A stretch of DNA of 64,000 nucleotides, taken from Teratosphaeria epicoccoides. Its lineage: Eukaryota; Ascomycota; Dothideomycetes; Mycosphaerellales; Teratosphaeriaceae. The notes below the pieces were generated by a model. The model saw nothing but the letters and a program-made list of their open reading frames with translations. It did not search any database and had not been told where the DNA came from. The position numbers and the translations under genes are program-made. The stretch's first letter is position 1. Each line of letters starts with the position of its first letter. Where the stretch lies: positions 186,001 through 250,000 of the forward strand of contig JADDMT010000040.1 of NCBI GenBank assembly GCA_021401465.1, read 5' to 3'. This document shows, piece after piece, positions 53,068 through 63,479 of the stretch.

Positions 53068-53619
53068 AGCAGTCAGATGCTACTGGAAAAAGAGAGGATG
53101 GGAGCAAGGTCGAATGGTCAGAATGGTATGGTTTCGAATGAACAAGATCTTGAAAACGGCAGCGAGGCTGGCGTTATGGTATGGGATATCTTTATCATGC
53201 GGCCGCTTGTTTTGGCATGACTGGGATGATGTGGCGTTCTGCGAGAGATACCTTGGGATTGCTTTATGCGTGCACACATTTCTATCATGGGAGTGATGAG
53301 ACAACAGAGGTAGATGGCTGATGCTATTGGAACGAGACTCTTTAGTATCAGCTCATTCGATGGCGTTCACATTCATGCCAGCGCTCTAGTATATACACCT
53401 GAGTACCTCATCGACCTGTGAAATCGTTCGGGGCGCGAGTCATGCACGCTTTCAAACTTTCGAGTTGCGACGAAAACATTGGCGAACATCTAGGTACCAA
53501 GCAACCACTTCAGCGGAACATCACCAACTCACGCGGAAGCAAGACTGTCGATCGTCCAGCTCATGCGCCACATCGCGACCGCCCGCGCCTGAGCAGAAGC
53601 CGCGGATCCTGCGGCCACG
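53068..53619. other. Intergenic between FHA-protein and RSE1 genes
   Basis: It holds the 3' flank of the FHA gene and the RSE1 promoter. The plus frame 53418-53756 runs into RSE1 in another frame and is not called. Confidence 0.5.
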
Positions 53620-56600
53620 ATGGCCAACATCCAACAAACCCAGACTTTCTACTCCCTCACCCTCGAGGCTGCGTCGGCCACGACGAGCGCAGTCACATGC
53701 AATGTGATTCCCGGTCTCAAGACATCCGACCAGCAGATCTTCGAAGCGCGCGGTGAAAGGATCTACCTGCACCGCATCGTCGAGTCGGAAGATCGATCGT
53801 CAATCACCTTGACCACCCTCTTGGAGCAGAATGTCTTCGGCATTGTCCGAGGCGTGTCTGCTTTCCGCATTCCGGGCACGAGTACAGATCAATTGGTTCT
53901 CAGCAGCGACTCCGGGCGGGTGAGCGTGTTGCAGTATGACGCCAAGGCGAACAGATTCGAGAAGGTCAAGTTGGAGACGTTTGGCAAGAGCGGCGTGCGG
54001 CGCATGATACCCGGGCAGTACCTGGCGAGTGATATAAGAGGTCGGTGCACGATGCTGGCGTCGGCGGAGAAGAACAAGGTGGTGTACATCTATCAGAGGA
54101 CGGCGGAGGGCGCCATCACGATATCGAGTCCGCACGAGGCGAATACCTGGGCGAGCTTGTGTTTCGGCGTGTGCGCATTGGATACAGGATGGGAGCATCC
54201 GGTGTTTGCGTCGCTCGAGGTGGACTACAGCGATGCTGAGGCAGATCCGACCGGCGCGGCCTATGAAGCAAGAGAGAAGCTGTTGGTGTACTACACGGTC
54301 GATTTGGGGTTGAATCATGTGGTGAAGAGCTGGAGTGATCCGGTCGACTATACAGCAAATCAGCTGTATGCAGTTCCAGGGGGGCAGGACGGGCCAAGTG
54401 GACTGCTGGTATGTTGCGGAGGCAGGATATACTACAAGCATAACGAGAACAACCCGCTCAGCATTGCGATACCGAGACGAGAAGGCAAGATGGAGGATCC
54501 AAACCGAAAGCGCATCATCGTGGCAGGATGTCTGTATCTGAACAGGTCCAAGCACGACTTCTGGTTCCTGCTACAGACCGACGACGGCGATGTTTTCAAA
54601 CTCAGCATGGAGATGGAGGAGGACGAGCAGGGCCGTAGGACGAATCAGCCGGCGAGAATGCTTCTGAAGTACTACGACACACTGCCAGTCGCCAGACAAT
54701 TGCTGTTGATCAGGAAAGGCTACTTGTATGTCGCGGCAGAGAACGGCAACAGCAAGCTCTACCACGTCAATAACCTGGCCGACGACCTTGAATTTGAACC
54801 GCACAACAACTTCTTCTCTGACGATGTCTCTCCCGATCCGGCAGATACGATTGAGCCCACATACTTCAGACCGCGCGAGCTAACGATGTTGGCCATTGCT
54901 CACGATGTACCGTCGTTACATCCGCTCATGCGGACACGAGTCGACAATCTGACCGGCGAGGATGCGCCGCAGATTTATGCGCTACAAGGCACTGGTCCCA
55001 ACTCCGTCTTCAAGGCGATACGGCACGGGCTCTATGTCCACGAGGTCGTTGCGTCGCCACTTGGCGCACTGCCGCACGACAGACTCTGGTCGCTGAAAAA
55101 TCGAGAGAGCGACGAGTACCATTCATTACTACTTCTCAGCTCGTCGTATGGCGACAAAACCATTGTACTATCCATTGGTGATGAAGTCGAGACAATCGAG
55201 AATACACCGTTCATAACATCTCGTGCTACCGTTCTGGCCGCGCAGATGGGTGAGCAGACGCTGATTCAAGTGCATGCTCGTGGTGTGAGGTCGATCTATC
55301 CCGATAGTAAAATCAACGAATGGCCCAGTCCTCAACACACGACTATTCTCACTGCGTCTGCGAACCAGCGGCAATTATTGCTGGGGTTGAGCACTGGCGA
55401 GCTCTGCTTCTTCTACATGGGAGAAGATGGAGTGCTTGCTGAGCTTGATGAGCGACCGGAGATGAGTGGCAAGATCACCGCAATATCGGTAGGCCAGACG
55501 CTGAAGGGTCAGTTGGTTTCGAAGTACGCAGTCGTGGGTTGCGACGATGACACGATTCGCGTGCTGTCTATCGAGCTTGATTCGCCACTTGAGTCGAGAA
55601 GCGTACAGGGTCTTTCTGCCGCGCCGACTTCACTCGAGGTCATGAGCATGGAGGACCCGGGTACAGGGACTACAGCAAACTACGTCCATATTGGTCTTGA
55701 GTCTGGTTTGTATCTGCGTGCGACTATCGACGAAGTAACTGGAGACCTAGGAGAGGTGCGCATGAAATTCCTGGGACCACGAGCGGTCAAGATCAACCAG
55801 GTCGAGGTCGGTGGCCGTGATGCCATGCTGGCTTGCTCGAGTAGGCCGTGGCTTGGTTACAACCATCCCACGACAGGAGTGTATACACAGACACCGCTTG
55901 TGACAACGCAGATGGAGGCTGTTGCCAACTTCCACACGGAGCATATGCGGTGTTTGTGTGCCATACAAGGGCAGGATCTGCTGATCTTCGAGGTGCCAAA
56001 AATCGATGGGCGCTTGACTTCAGAAGAAGTCAGCCTGCGGTATACGCCGAGATCCATGACGAGACACTCCGAGCATCCTATGTTCTACGTCGCACAGTCA
56101 GAAGGCAACACCCTGTCGCCTGCCACCAGAGAAGAACTTTTGAAGAAAGACGCAGACGGCGGAGCTATGGACGCCGACGGCCGCCAGCCCAATGGCGACG
56201 GCGCCACCTCCAAGAAAGACCTCAAAACCCCCTACGAAGTCACCATCGATCCCACCTCCGAATCCGTGGCCCTCGAAAAACATCTCGGCCTCCCCAAAGG
56301 CGCCGGCCACTGGTCCTCCTGCATCCAAGCCATCGACCCCCTCTCCCGCCTCGTAACCTCCACCTTCGAACTCTCCGACAACGAATCCGCCCTCTGCTGC
56401 ACCACTGTCGCCTTCGAATCGCGCGACTGGGAAACCTACCTCGCCGTCGGGACAGGCCAACACATGTCCCCCGGCGCTCTCACTCCCACCACCTCCGACC
56501 CCAAAGGCTACATCCACATCTTCAAACTCGTCGACTCTGGCACCAAACTCCAATGGCTTCACCGCACGGTGGTCGACACCCCCGTCTACGCTATGACGTC

Positions 56601-57393
56601 CTTCCGCGGCCGTCTCGCCATCGGCATCGCAACCGACCTCTTCATCTACGACCTCGGCCTCAAAGCCATCCTACGCAAAGCCCGCGGCTCCGTCGTCCCC
56701 AACTTAATCACCTCTCTCCAAACGACCGGAAACCGCATCATCTGCTCCGACGTCTCCGAAAGCGTGACCTACGTCGTCTACAAACCCGCACACAACCGCC
56801 TCGTCCCCTTCGTCGACGACACGATCCAGCGCTGGACGACAGCGACAACAGTCCTCGACTACGAGACCGTGGCGGGCGGCGACAAGTTCGGCAACCTGTG
56901 GGTCGTGAGGTGTCCCGAGCAAGCGTCCAGAGAGGCCGACGACGAGGGCGTGGGCGGGTACATCGCGAACGAGCGCAGCTACCTGGGCGGCGCGCCGTAC
57001 CGGCTCGAACTGCGCGCCCACAGCTTCACCAACGACGTGCCGACGTCGCTGCAGCGCACGGCGCTGGTGAGCGGCGGGCAGGAGGTGCTGTTCTGGAGCG
57101 GGCTGCAGGGCACCCTGGGCATCCTGATACCCTTCGTGTCGCGCGAGGACGTGGAGTTCTTCGGGCAGCTCGAGCGGCTGGTGCGCGACGAGGAGCCGCC
57201 GCTGAGCGGGCGCGACCATTTGATGTATCGCGGGTACTACGTCCCGGTGAAGGGGGTGGTGGATGGGGATTTGTGCGAGAGGTTTTTGCGCATGGCCGCG
57301 GCTGGGAAGATGAAGATTGCGGCGGAGGTGGAGAGGGAGGTGAGGGAGGTGGAGAGGAAGGTGCAGGAGATGAGAACTCGGGTGGCGTTTTGA
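53620..57393 (+). CDS. rse1: Splicing factor RSE1 (SF3B subunit 3, DDB1/CPSF_A family)
   Basis: Single exon, 1,257 residues. RSE1/SF3B3 is a three-propeller scaffold of the U2 snRNP SF3b complex, which fixes the branch site during prespliceosome assembly. The family is shown by 'YSLTLEAASATTSAVTCN' at the start, 'NRFEKVKLETFGKSGVRR', 'LVVYYTVDLGLNHV'-like propeller strands, and the CPSF_A end ('GLQGTLGILIPFVSREDVEF', 'HLMYRGYYVPVKGVVDGDLC'). Subfamily features ('SSPHEANTWASLCFGV') separate it from DDB1 and CFT1. A charged insertion with Lys/Asp/Gly lies at about 835-870. Base use shifts sharply at about 56,130: upstream codons are mixed, downstream ones are strongly C-ending, then GC-rich. 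The frame is nonetheless continuous and conserved to the end. Confidence 0.95.
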   Translation: MANIQQTQTFYSLTLEAASATTSAVTCNVIPGLKTSDQQIFEARGERIYLHRIVESEDRSSITLTTLLEQNVFGIVRGVSAFRIPGTSTDQLVLSSDSGRVSVLQYDAKANRFEKVKLETFGKSGVRRMIPGQYLASDIRGRCTMLASAEKNKVVYIYQRTAEGAITISSPHEANTWASLCFGVCALDTGWEHPVFASLEVDYSDAEADPTGAAYEAREKLLVYYTVDLGLNHVVKSWSDPVDYTANQLYAVPGGQDGPSGLLVCCGGRIYYKHNENNPLSIAIPRREGKMEDPNRKRIIVAGCLYLNRSKHDFWFLLQTDDGDVFKLSMEMEEDEQGRRTNQPARMLLKYYDTLPVARQLLLIRKGYLYVAAENGNSKLYHVNNLADDLEFEPHNNFFSDDVSPDPADTIEPTYFRPRELTMLAIAHDVPSLHPLMRTRVDNLTGEDAPQIYALQGTGPNSVFKAIRHGLYVHEVVASPLGALPHDRLWSLKNRESDEYHSLLLLSSSYGDKTIVLSIGDEVETIENTPFITSRATVLAAQMGEQTLIQVHARGVRSIYPDSKINEWPSPQHTTILTASANQRQLLLGLSTGELCFFYMGEDGVLAELDERPEMSGKITAISVGQTLKGQLVSKYAVVGCDDDTIRVLSIELDSPLESRSVQGLSAAPTSLEVMSMEDPGTGTTANYVHIGLESGLYLRATIDEVTGDLGEVRMKFLGPRAVKINQVEVGGRDAMLACSSRPWLGYNHPTTGVYTQTPLVTTQMEAVANFHTEHMRCLCAIQGQDLLIFEVPKIDGRLTSEEVSLRYTPRSMTRHSEHPMFYVAQSEGNTLSPATREELLKKDADGGAMDADGRQPNGDGATSKKDLKTPYEVTIDPTSESVALEKHLGLPKGAGHWSSCIQAIDPLSRLVTSTFELSDNESALCCTTVAFESRDWETYLAVGTGQHMSPGALTPTTSDPKGYIHIFKLVDSGTKLQWLHRTVVDTPVYAMTSFRGRLAIGIATDLFIYDLGLKAILRKARGSVVPNLITSLQTTGNRIICSDVSESVTYVVYKPAHNRLVPFVDDTIQRWTTATTVLDYETVAGGDKFGNLWVVRCPEQASREADDEGVGGYIANERSYLGGAPYRLELRAHSFTNDVPTSLQRTALVSGGQEVLFWSGLQGTLGILIPFVSREDVEFFGQLERLVRDEEPPLSGRDHLMYRGYYVPVKGVVDGDLCERFLRMAAAGKMKIAAEVEREVREVERKVQEMRTRVAF

Positions 57394-57690
57394 GGGGGAG
57401 GTTGTTGGTGTGGGTGGCTTGTGTGTGTGTGAGGGGTTGTGGAGTGTGGGGATGTCTATACATGGGGGAGGCATTTGTGGCAGGGTCTGACGCTCACTGC
57501 GGAGGGCGTGCTGTACTTGTACCGTGGCATGCTGGTCTGATGGATGTAGCAAAGCCTCGACGTAGATACACACACACGCATCCATTGATCAAGCCCATGC
57601 ATCTCAGAAACTAGGTCTAAGCAGCTCTTCCCACCTCTGCACTACCATCAATCCCTCCCCAGCCCCCAACCCTACCCCCGTTCCACCTCA
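57394..57690. other. Intergenic, convergent 3' regions of RSE1 and MSS51
   Basis: GT-rich tract after the RSE1 stop (57,400-57,470), then C-rich sequence toward MSS51. No gene seen. Confidence 0.5.
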
Positions 57691-59309
57691 CTACCTCACA
57701 TCCCACGCGGCGTCCACATCCTGTCTCCCTCGATACGCATCCGCCTCATACCTCTTCCCCCTGAACGCCCACACGCCAAAATTCCCCGCACTCACATCGG
57801 CCGGGTCCAAATCGTTCAAATCCCACCGCAGGCTCCTGAACCGGTTCTCCTGCGGCACCAATAGCAGATCCGCCTCGCCCCTCACCTGCTCCTTGACCCA
57901 CCGGTAATCGCGCTGCATGTCGTACTCCGTGTAGCCCGTGCAGAGGATGGGGACTTTCGTCTCCAGGAGCTGCGGCAGCGTCGCGGCCCAGTCGTGCGAG
58001 CTCGCGGGGTGGCCCAGGCCCGGGTGGAAGAGCACGAAGCAGTCGAAGTAGGGGTCGAAGGGGTGGAAGTGCTGGGCTTCGTGCAGCGTGTGGTAGTATT
58101 CCACGTACGTGCTGATTTTCATCTGCCCGCCCAGCCGATCTTCCACGATCGCGCCGAAAGGGTTACGCGGCGTGCGGGGGGGCAGGGGAAATTCGGCGTC
58201 CCGGTTTTGCATGCTTTCCGGGCCGATCAGGATGAGGTGGAAGGTTGCGAGGGGAAAGAGGTAGGTCAGTTGCAGCCAGACTTCGCGGGGTAGGGAGGAC
58301 TCGGCGCGTGCGCCGAGGATGAAGAGGCGGACGGGTGGGGGATTGGGACGGAGGCCTTTGATGTCGAGGCCGGCGCCGTTGCGGGGTGGGTGGAGGCTGT
58401 AGCGGAGAGCTGTGGATGGGGGTCAATGGGTGTGGTTGGGGGGCGGAGATATGCAGACGTACCGCTTAGAGAGCGCAGGCCTTCGGGTGTGAGGCCTTCT
58501 TTCAATCCGTACGGGCTGAATTCGTGGAGGACCGAGGCGATGGTGGTGGGGTATGTAAGCAGTCTGGTGACCTGCCGCATACTCCTCTCCTCGTCGACGG
58601 CTTCAAATTCTCTGGTGTAGAGTAAGGTATCCCAATTCGTCAGATTGATCTGCGCCTCTTCCAACTGGGCACCAGGGAGTTTGAATTCGGAGAAGAAACG
58701 GCCAGACACCAGATCATGGTCATCCTCATTGATCTGCCTGAGGATGTCGCAGATTTCCAGATGCTGCGCATAGTGGTCCGCAAAATGCTCTATGCAGCAG
58801 TAGACCGGGAGACCGCAATCAGGACACTCGTGCCTCACGTGCGCAGGCGGCATCTTGCCCGTCTTCCGAGCCTCAGCGTCGTGAGGGCCGTCGGGGAGTC
58901 TGGTGGGCTGGTGGTCGGGATGCGGACAGTACGCGTTCTGCATCATGAACTGTGCTCGCTGTCGGATCCTGGGCGACGGGCTGTTGGTGAAGGAGTGGAA
59001 GAGATTGCCGGGTCCAAGGCCAGGGACGGGCTTGTCGGGAATCTCGTTCGCTGCACCGGCATCTTCCGTCCTTTCTCGCGGACCTGGATATGGTGATACG
59101 CCGGTTGAGCCCGGCTCTTGCGGTCTTGTCGTTTCGACGGCGGGCGCGTGCAGCCGAGAGTCGTGATGGATGCTTCGTCTGGGCTGCTTCGATGGCTGCT
59201 TTGCCGATGACGTGGTGAGGGCTCGTTGGGAACGGGCGGCTCGTCGAGGGACTGTATTGCCGCATGTGGCTACTCGCAGACAGCGGGTACATAATGTTCT
59301 GGCCGCCAT
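57691..59309 (-). CDS. mss51: MSS51-like mitochondrial protein (COX1 translation activator)
   Basis: Two exons (59309-58463, 58409-57691), 521 residues. The intron 58410-58462 (GTACGT...CCACAG) joins 'GLRSLS' to 'ALRYSLHPPRNGAG'. The N-terminus (MAARTLCTRCLRVATCGNTV) is basic with no acidic residues, as in a mitochondrial presequence. The zinc-binding region at about 128-185 holds Cys and His pairs ('YCPHPDH', 'HECPDCGLPVYCCIEHF', 'HLEIC'), followed by the MSS51 C-terminal domain ('CFVLFHPGLGHPASSHDW', 'VPILCTGYTEYDMQRDY'). In yeast Mss51 activates COX1 mRNA translation and holds new Cox1 until assembly. The zinc region is present in full. GC content and C-ending codons match the 3' part of neighbouring RSE1. 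Confidence 0.85.
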
Positions 59310-59706
59310 TGTCGTAAATCTTACATGAATGAAGGGAGGCCAAGGCTGGTGTATTGCATGTCATCACGTAGGTCCGGAAGTCGTCCCAATTAGGAAGTCA
59401 ATGCCGCACTTCTTTCCATAGGCACCCCCGGGCCGGGCCCCTCCCACCTCTCCAGCACCGACATTGCCCCACCATTCTTGATAGTCAGGATAGGATTGTG
59501 GAGATCCCAAGGTCTACAGAAAGAAACCAGCTCAAAAAACCAGAAGACCGAATCGAAGTCAGCTTCACACGAACACCGATGAGATTGACAGAAAGAATCC
59601 GCCAGCACCACACCAGAGCAAGAATCATCGTCACCCGCAGCCTACCGACTCACAAGATGAGCGCACAACCACATATCGATACATCATAATTTCACAAAAA
59701 GCCCCT
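59310..59706. other. Intergenic, no gene seen
   Basis: This 397-bp gap holds the MSS51 promoter and the 3' flank of the lipase gene. Confidence 0.5.
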
Positions 59707-62247
59707 TTATCGCCCCCTCCCCATGCCCATCCCCACACCCCTCTCCCGTCCGCCCATCAAACTCCCCAAGCACCTCCCCACCGCTTCCAAATCCCCCAAC
59801 AGCGTCACATGCCCCCTATCACTACTCACCACCCCACCTCTCCCCACACATCCCTCGAATCCCTCCGGTACCATCGCCGCGCGCGCCAGAACTACCCCGT
59901 CACCGCTCGCAAACGCCAGCTCGTCATACGCATCAGCCCTCTTGATCCCCTCTCGCCCGTCGACTTTCGCTCCGTACACAGTCGGCGTGCTCTTGCCGTA
60001 GATCACGGCTATGGGCGGATACAAATTTCGCTCCTGCAGGTGCGGGAGGAACGCGAGCTCTTGTTTGAATCTTTTCACGCGCGCGAGGGTGCGGGTGAGG
60101 TAGTCGATCGCTTGCTCCCGCGGGATGGTGACGGCGGTGCGCGGGGAGGTGTCTGAGGTATCGGTGATTTCTGAGCGCCCGGTGCCGGACGTGTCGATGT
60201 TGCCGTTCAGAATGGTGGTGGTCGAGTCCGCGGTGATGGTGTCGGGTTCTGTGGCTGCGGAAGCGGAGGTGGCGTTTCTGGGATCGGAAGGGACTTTGGT
60301 GCGGCCGGTGCTGGTTTTGCGGCCGGGGATGGGGAGGCTGGGGAGGGAGCTGGTGACGGAATTGGTGACGGAGCTCATGTAGCCGGTGAGGCCGGTGGGT
60401 CTGGGTTGGGGTAGGAGAGGTGGTAGGGGGCGGGCCACGCATGGGGAGAGGCGGTATTCGATCCAGGTTTGGGGGTCGAAGAAGTCGACAGGGTATTCTT
60501 CTTTTGTGTTCTTGTCGATGAAGCAGCGACCGTGGAGAGGGAGGAGGGCGAAGCTCGTTCTTATCGTGAAGTTGACTTGGGCGGTGAGGACGCGGCTGCT
60601 GAGGAGGACTTCGTCGCCGTTGCGTAGTGGGCCGAGGATGTTGACACAGGTGTTGGGTACGCCGGCGTAAACGACGCCACGGAAGAGTTCTGGTCGCTGG
60701 TTGATTGCATGCCGCGTGATCAACCCGCCCAGCGAATGCGCAATGACTGTGGCTCCTCGATGCTCTTTGGGTGTCCCAGATTTGTTGCTATACAGACCTT
60801 CCAGGAACTTGATCAGTTGCTTGCTGAGGAAGTCCGGATGTAACCGCCAGTCGTAGCCATAATCATGGACCCTGAGCTTCCCCAATTTGGCGTTCTCACA
60901 AGTCCGCATTCGCTTGAAAAGTCTGCGTGAGATGTCGACAGGTCCAATGTGAGTAAGCATACCGCCTGGCACGATCTTCTCATGCGCTCTCTCATCTGCA
61001 TCTTCCTCCAAACCGACCTCAAGATCGACCTTGCGTATATTCAAGCCAACCTTGATCGGGACCCAGACCTGTCGATGTGGCGGCTCAGCCGATCGTAGTA
61101 TCGAGCCACGATAGCCACCAAGAATAACAACATCTCCTTCCAACTGCCCCAGAGCTCGATTCAGGTGCGGATGTTGTACAGGCCTGTTGGCCCCAGAATC
61201 CGCAATCGCCATTCTCGCTGAGTGATAAGGTCGTCGTGTCATGGGGTCGATGGGCTGTTCGGGCTCGCTACTCTTTCGACTATTGCTGACAGAGTTGCTT
61301 CTCTCCCGCAAGAAGTCAGTCCTGAGGTTTACAATCGAAGGTAAGCTCGGCATTTTGATGCTCGAATCCTGCCAAGTATCTTTGATGGCTTTGAATCGAC
61401 TGTTCACTTGCTCGTGAACATCCTCCCACCGCGAGTCATCACCTAACGAAGACACTCGTGACAGCGTTCTATGCGGTCTCAACGAGCTGTCGGATGCCGA
61501 ACGTCTCAACTGCGACTGTCGAGACTGCAGCCGCTGAAGCTGTGGTCTGCCAGGAAGCTCGCCGAGCGTCGCCGATGCCTCTTCTCGTTCCGTCAGTGAC
61601 AGACTCCGGCCTGGCGATTTCGTATCAGACGCGGAACGTTTGTGTCGGAGACTTGGGTCACTCGCCGTCTGTGACGAGGAAAAGGGCGAGGTCAAGGAAA
61701 AGTTCTTTGGGATGGAGGGCAAGCTCGAGATCAATGCCTTGTGCCAGCCTGGTGAGCCGGATTCTGGGCCAGAGGATGACCTCTTGCGGCTGAACAAGAG
61801 ACCATCTTTCAGCAAGGACTTTGTCCTTTCCGATCGCTTCGCTGGTTCTACTCGAGCGCGCCACGGGGACGGCAACCGCACGTCTGCTTTGCGCGGTGAC
61901 GGTGCCGGGGTCGTCTCCCGTGTCGTCCGCTCCGGCTCGACGACGACGGGCGCCCGCACATCCTCGGGCTCTTCCGGGAGGCTGTCGTTCGTGCTATCGA
62001 GACCGGAAAAGAAGCCGCCGGGATGGGCCAGTGCCGCCGCCTTCTCCACCGCTGGAGTGCGCGGACTCGCCAGTCGTGTCTGCTCTTGACCGATACTCAG
62101 CGCGAAAGCAGTCCTCGCATCCTCGGCAGGGATGAGATGTGCTTCAGGCGTGTCATCGTCTGACGAGGTGCCCTGCTCGGCCATGATGGTGTTGAGGTGT
62201 ATCGCCGCCAGGGCGCTCGGAGCGCGAGCCGGGTTGACCGTTGTCAT
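59707..62247 (-). CDS. LCAT-like alpha/beta-hydrolase (putative phospholipase/acyltransferase)
   Basis: Single exon, 846 residues from the Met at 62247 (MTTVNPARAPSALAAIH). The frame is open upstream to 62685, but the extra part is low in conserved features, so I prefer the shorter start; another Met (MAEQGTS) lies 25 codons later. The first ~400 residues are disordered and Ser/Arg rich. The hydrolase part starts at 'VVILGGYRGSIL' (oxyanion strand), has 'KLGKLRVHDYGYDWRLHPD' and the nucleophile elbow 'VIAHSLGGLI' (about 500), then 'HAINQRPELFRGVVYAGVPN'. This is the LCAT/PDAT-type lipase layout. Catalytic Asp is likely near 'AFASGDGVVL'; the catalytic His is probably the one in 'RGHVTLLGD' near the end. 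A Ser/Thr-rich insertion separates the core from the last part. The lipid substrate is unknown. Confidence 0.78.
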   Translation of the reverse strand: MTTVNPARAPSALAAIHLNTIMAEQGTSSDDDTPEAHLIPAEDARTAFALSIGQEQTRLASPRTPAVEKAAALAHPGGFFSGLDSTNDSLPEEPEDVRAPVVVEPERTTRETTPAPSPRKADVRLPSPWRARVEPAKRSERTKSLLKDGLLFSRKRSSSGPESGSPGWHKALISSLPSIPKNFSLTSPFSSSQTASDPSLRHKRSASDTKSPGRSLSLTEREEASATLGELPGRPQLQRLQSRQSQLRRSASDSSLRPHRTLSRVSSLGDDSRWEDVHEQVNSRFKAIKDTWQDSSIKMPSLPSIVNLRTDFLRERSNSVSNSRKSSEPEQPIDPMTRRPYHSARMAIADSGANRPVQHPHLNRALGQLEGDVVILGGYRGSILRSAEPPHRQVWVPIKVGLNIRKVDLEVGLEEDADERAHEKIVPGGMLTHIGPVDISRRLFKRMRTCENAKLGKLRVHDYGYDWRLHPDFLSKQLIKFLEGLYSNKSGTPKEHRGATVIAHSLGGLITRHAINQRPELFRGVVYAGVPNTCVNILGPLRNGDEVLLSSRVLTAQVNFTIRTSFALLPLHGRCFIDKNTKEEYPVDFFDPQTWIEYRLSPCVARPLPPLLPQPRPTGLTGYMSSVTNSVTSSLPSLPIPGRKTSTGRTKVPSDPRNATSASAATEPDTITADSTTTILNGNIDTSGTGRSEITDTSDTSPRTAVTIPREQAIDYLTRTLARVKRFKQELAFLPHLQERNLYPPIAVIYGKSTPTVYGAKVDGREGIKRADAYDELAFASGDGVVLARAAMVPEGFEGCVGRGGVVSSDRGHVTLLGDLEAVGRCLGSLMGGRERGVGMGMGRGR

Positions 62248-63074
62248 GGCTATTGGTCCATTCGAGGCTGATCCTCGGTAGGTGTTCAATGTTGGATTCA
62301 GGATGCTACTCGTACGTGCGTCAGAATGGTTTCCAATGTCCCAATCGGGAAAACATGACATGGAACCACTCGGGCAAGATGGTGGACGGATAGTGATCGA
62401 GTCGACTGTGCTGGCATTGCGGCCAACATCTAATGGAGGTAGCGACGGGCATACCAGAATCTCCGTCCGACTTTTGCCGGAGCGTCCTGTTATGATCCCA
62501 CACGCGTCTGAGCCACCATCGACAATCCTCCGAGTCACCGAGTGTTCCTTCTTCCAACATGACAGAGCTAGACTTAGGAGCGCCATCCCGGAAAGGAAGG
62601 TTCGGAAGGAACGACATGCCGGCTCCGATAGTGCAGCTCGCGCCTGCCCGAGTTGAGTGTCAAGATCTGGGCGCACTTGCCTCACATTTCTGCAACACGC
62701 TGGTTGGTCACTACTACTATCTGATCTGATGCCAATCGCACGGCTCGCGATCGCCCCGATGACGCCAAGCCCTCTATACGACGCTGCCGCCAGTTCTCCG
62801 CATCGAACCTCTAAAACGACCGGGGAAGCCTACATCTGACTGTCGCAACACAATACAAGGTATACATACTTGAATCCCCATCTCTCTCCCCCCCACTTTT
62901 GGCACCACCAACCGCCGCGAGACCATACCCCCCGATCCAAACCCAACAAAAACAACAACAACAACTCCACATCCTCGCCCACACACCCTCGCCCAGAATC
63001 CTCCCTACAAAAATTAAATAAAAAAAAGTCCCCACGTCACCACCTCGTCGAGCAAACACCTCCGCAGCGCAGCC
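62248..63074. other. Upstream regions of the lipase and six-cysteine peptide genes
   Basis: This 827-bp gap lies between divergent starts. The lipase frame stays open to 62685, so part could be coding. Near the peptide gene it becomes AT-rich (about 63,003-63,028), suggesting a core promoter. Confidence 0.45.
62944..62965. repeat. Short CAA microsatellite
   Basis: CAA/AAC units repeat about six times in the leader region of the small secreted peptide gene. CAA-rich leaders are common in fungi. Confidence 0.6.
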
Positions 63075-63362
63075 ATGAAATTCACAAGCGTATGCATCTC
63101 GCTCCTCGCCTCCGCCGCCGTCGTCTTAGCTTGCACGGCCGATTGTCCCGGTGGTGTACGTCTTTCCCAGCGAACGTCGCAGCACTCAAAAAAGCCGCGG
63201 CGTTGAAAATCCCCTCACACCCCTGTCCGCTCGCGGCCGATTCCATTACTGACTCGAACTCTGCAATACACACAGGGTTGGATTTCGGGTTGCTCGTGCG
63301 GGGGCACCGTGACGTGTCCGGATGGGAGTAAGAAAGGGGGGGCGAAAGTGCCGTGCCGGTAG
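63075..63362 (+). CDS. Tiny secreted six-cysteine peptide
   Basis: Two exons (63075-63155 and 63276-63362) give only 55 residues. The intron 63156-63275 (120 bp) starts GTACGT, has CTGAC about 25 nt before the acceptor and ends CACAG. Exon 1 encodes a signal peptide (MKFTSVCISLLASAAVVLA) then CTADCPGG; exon 2 gives 'GWISGCSCGGTVTCPDGS', then 'KKGGAKVPCR' and a stop. The predicted mature peptide is 36 residues with six cysteines, spaced C-x3-C-x8-C-x1-C-x5-C-x12-C, and a basic end. This is the size and cysteine content of fungal antimicrobial-like or effector-like peptides, but I recognise no family. The other frame of exon 2 lacks these cysteines, which favours this model. Expression evidence would settle it. 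Confidence 0.6.
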
Positions 63363-63479
63363 CTATCAAACTTTTCTTTCGGGCGCAAAGCTTCGAACGG
63401 GCATGTGTTTGGCTTCGAAAATGGCCGGTGTCAGGGCTGTGCGATGGCAAGTTTTGTTTGTCTAGCTGGCTTTATGCCA

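Noticed and set aside
55848..57614. 588-codon open frame overlapping RSE1
   Set aside because: It is rich in Arg/Pro/His and runs exactly where RSE1 becomes GC-rich; RSE1 is conserved in its own frame. Kept only as evidence for the compositional shift.
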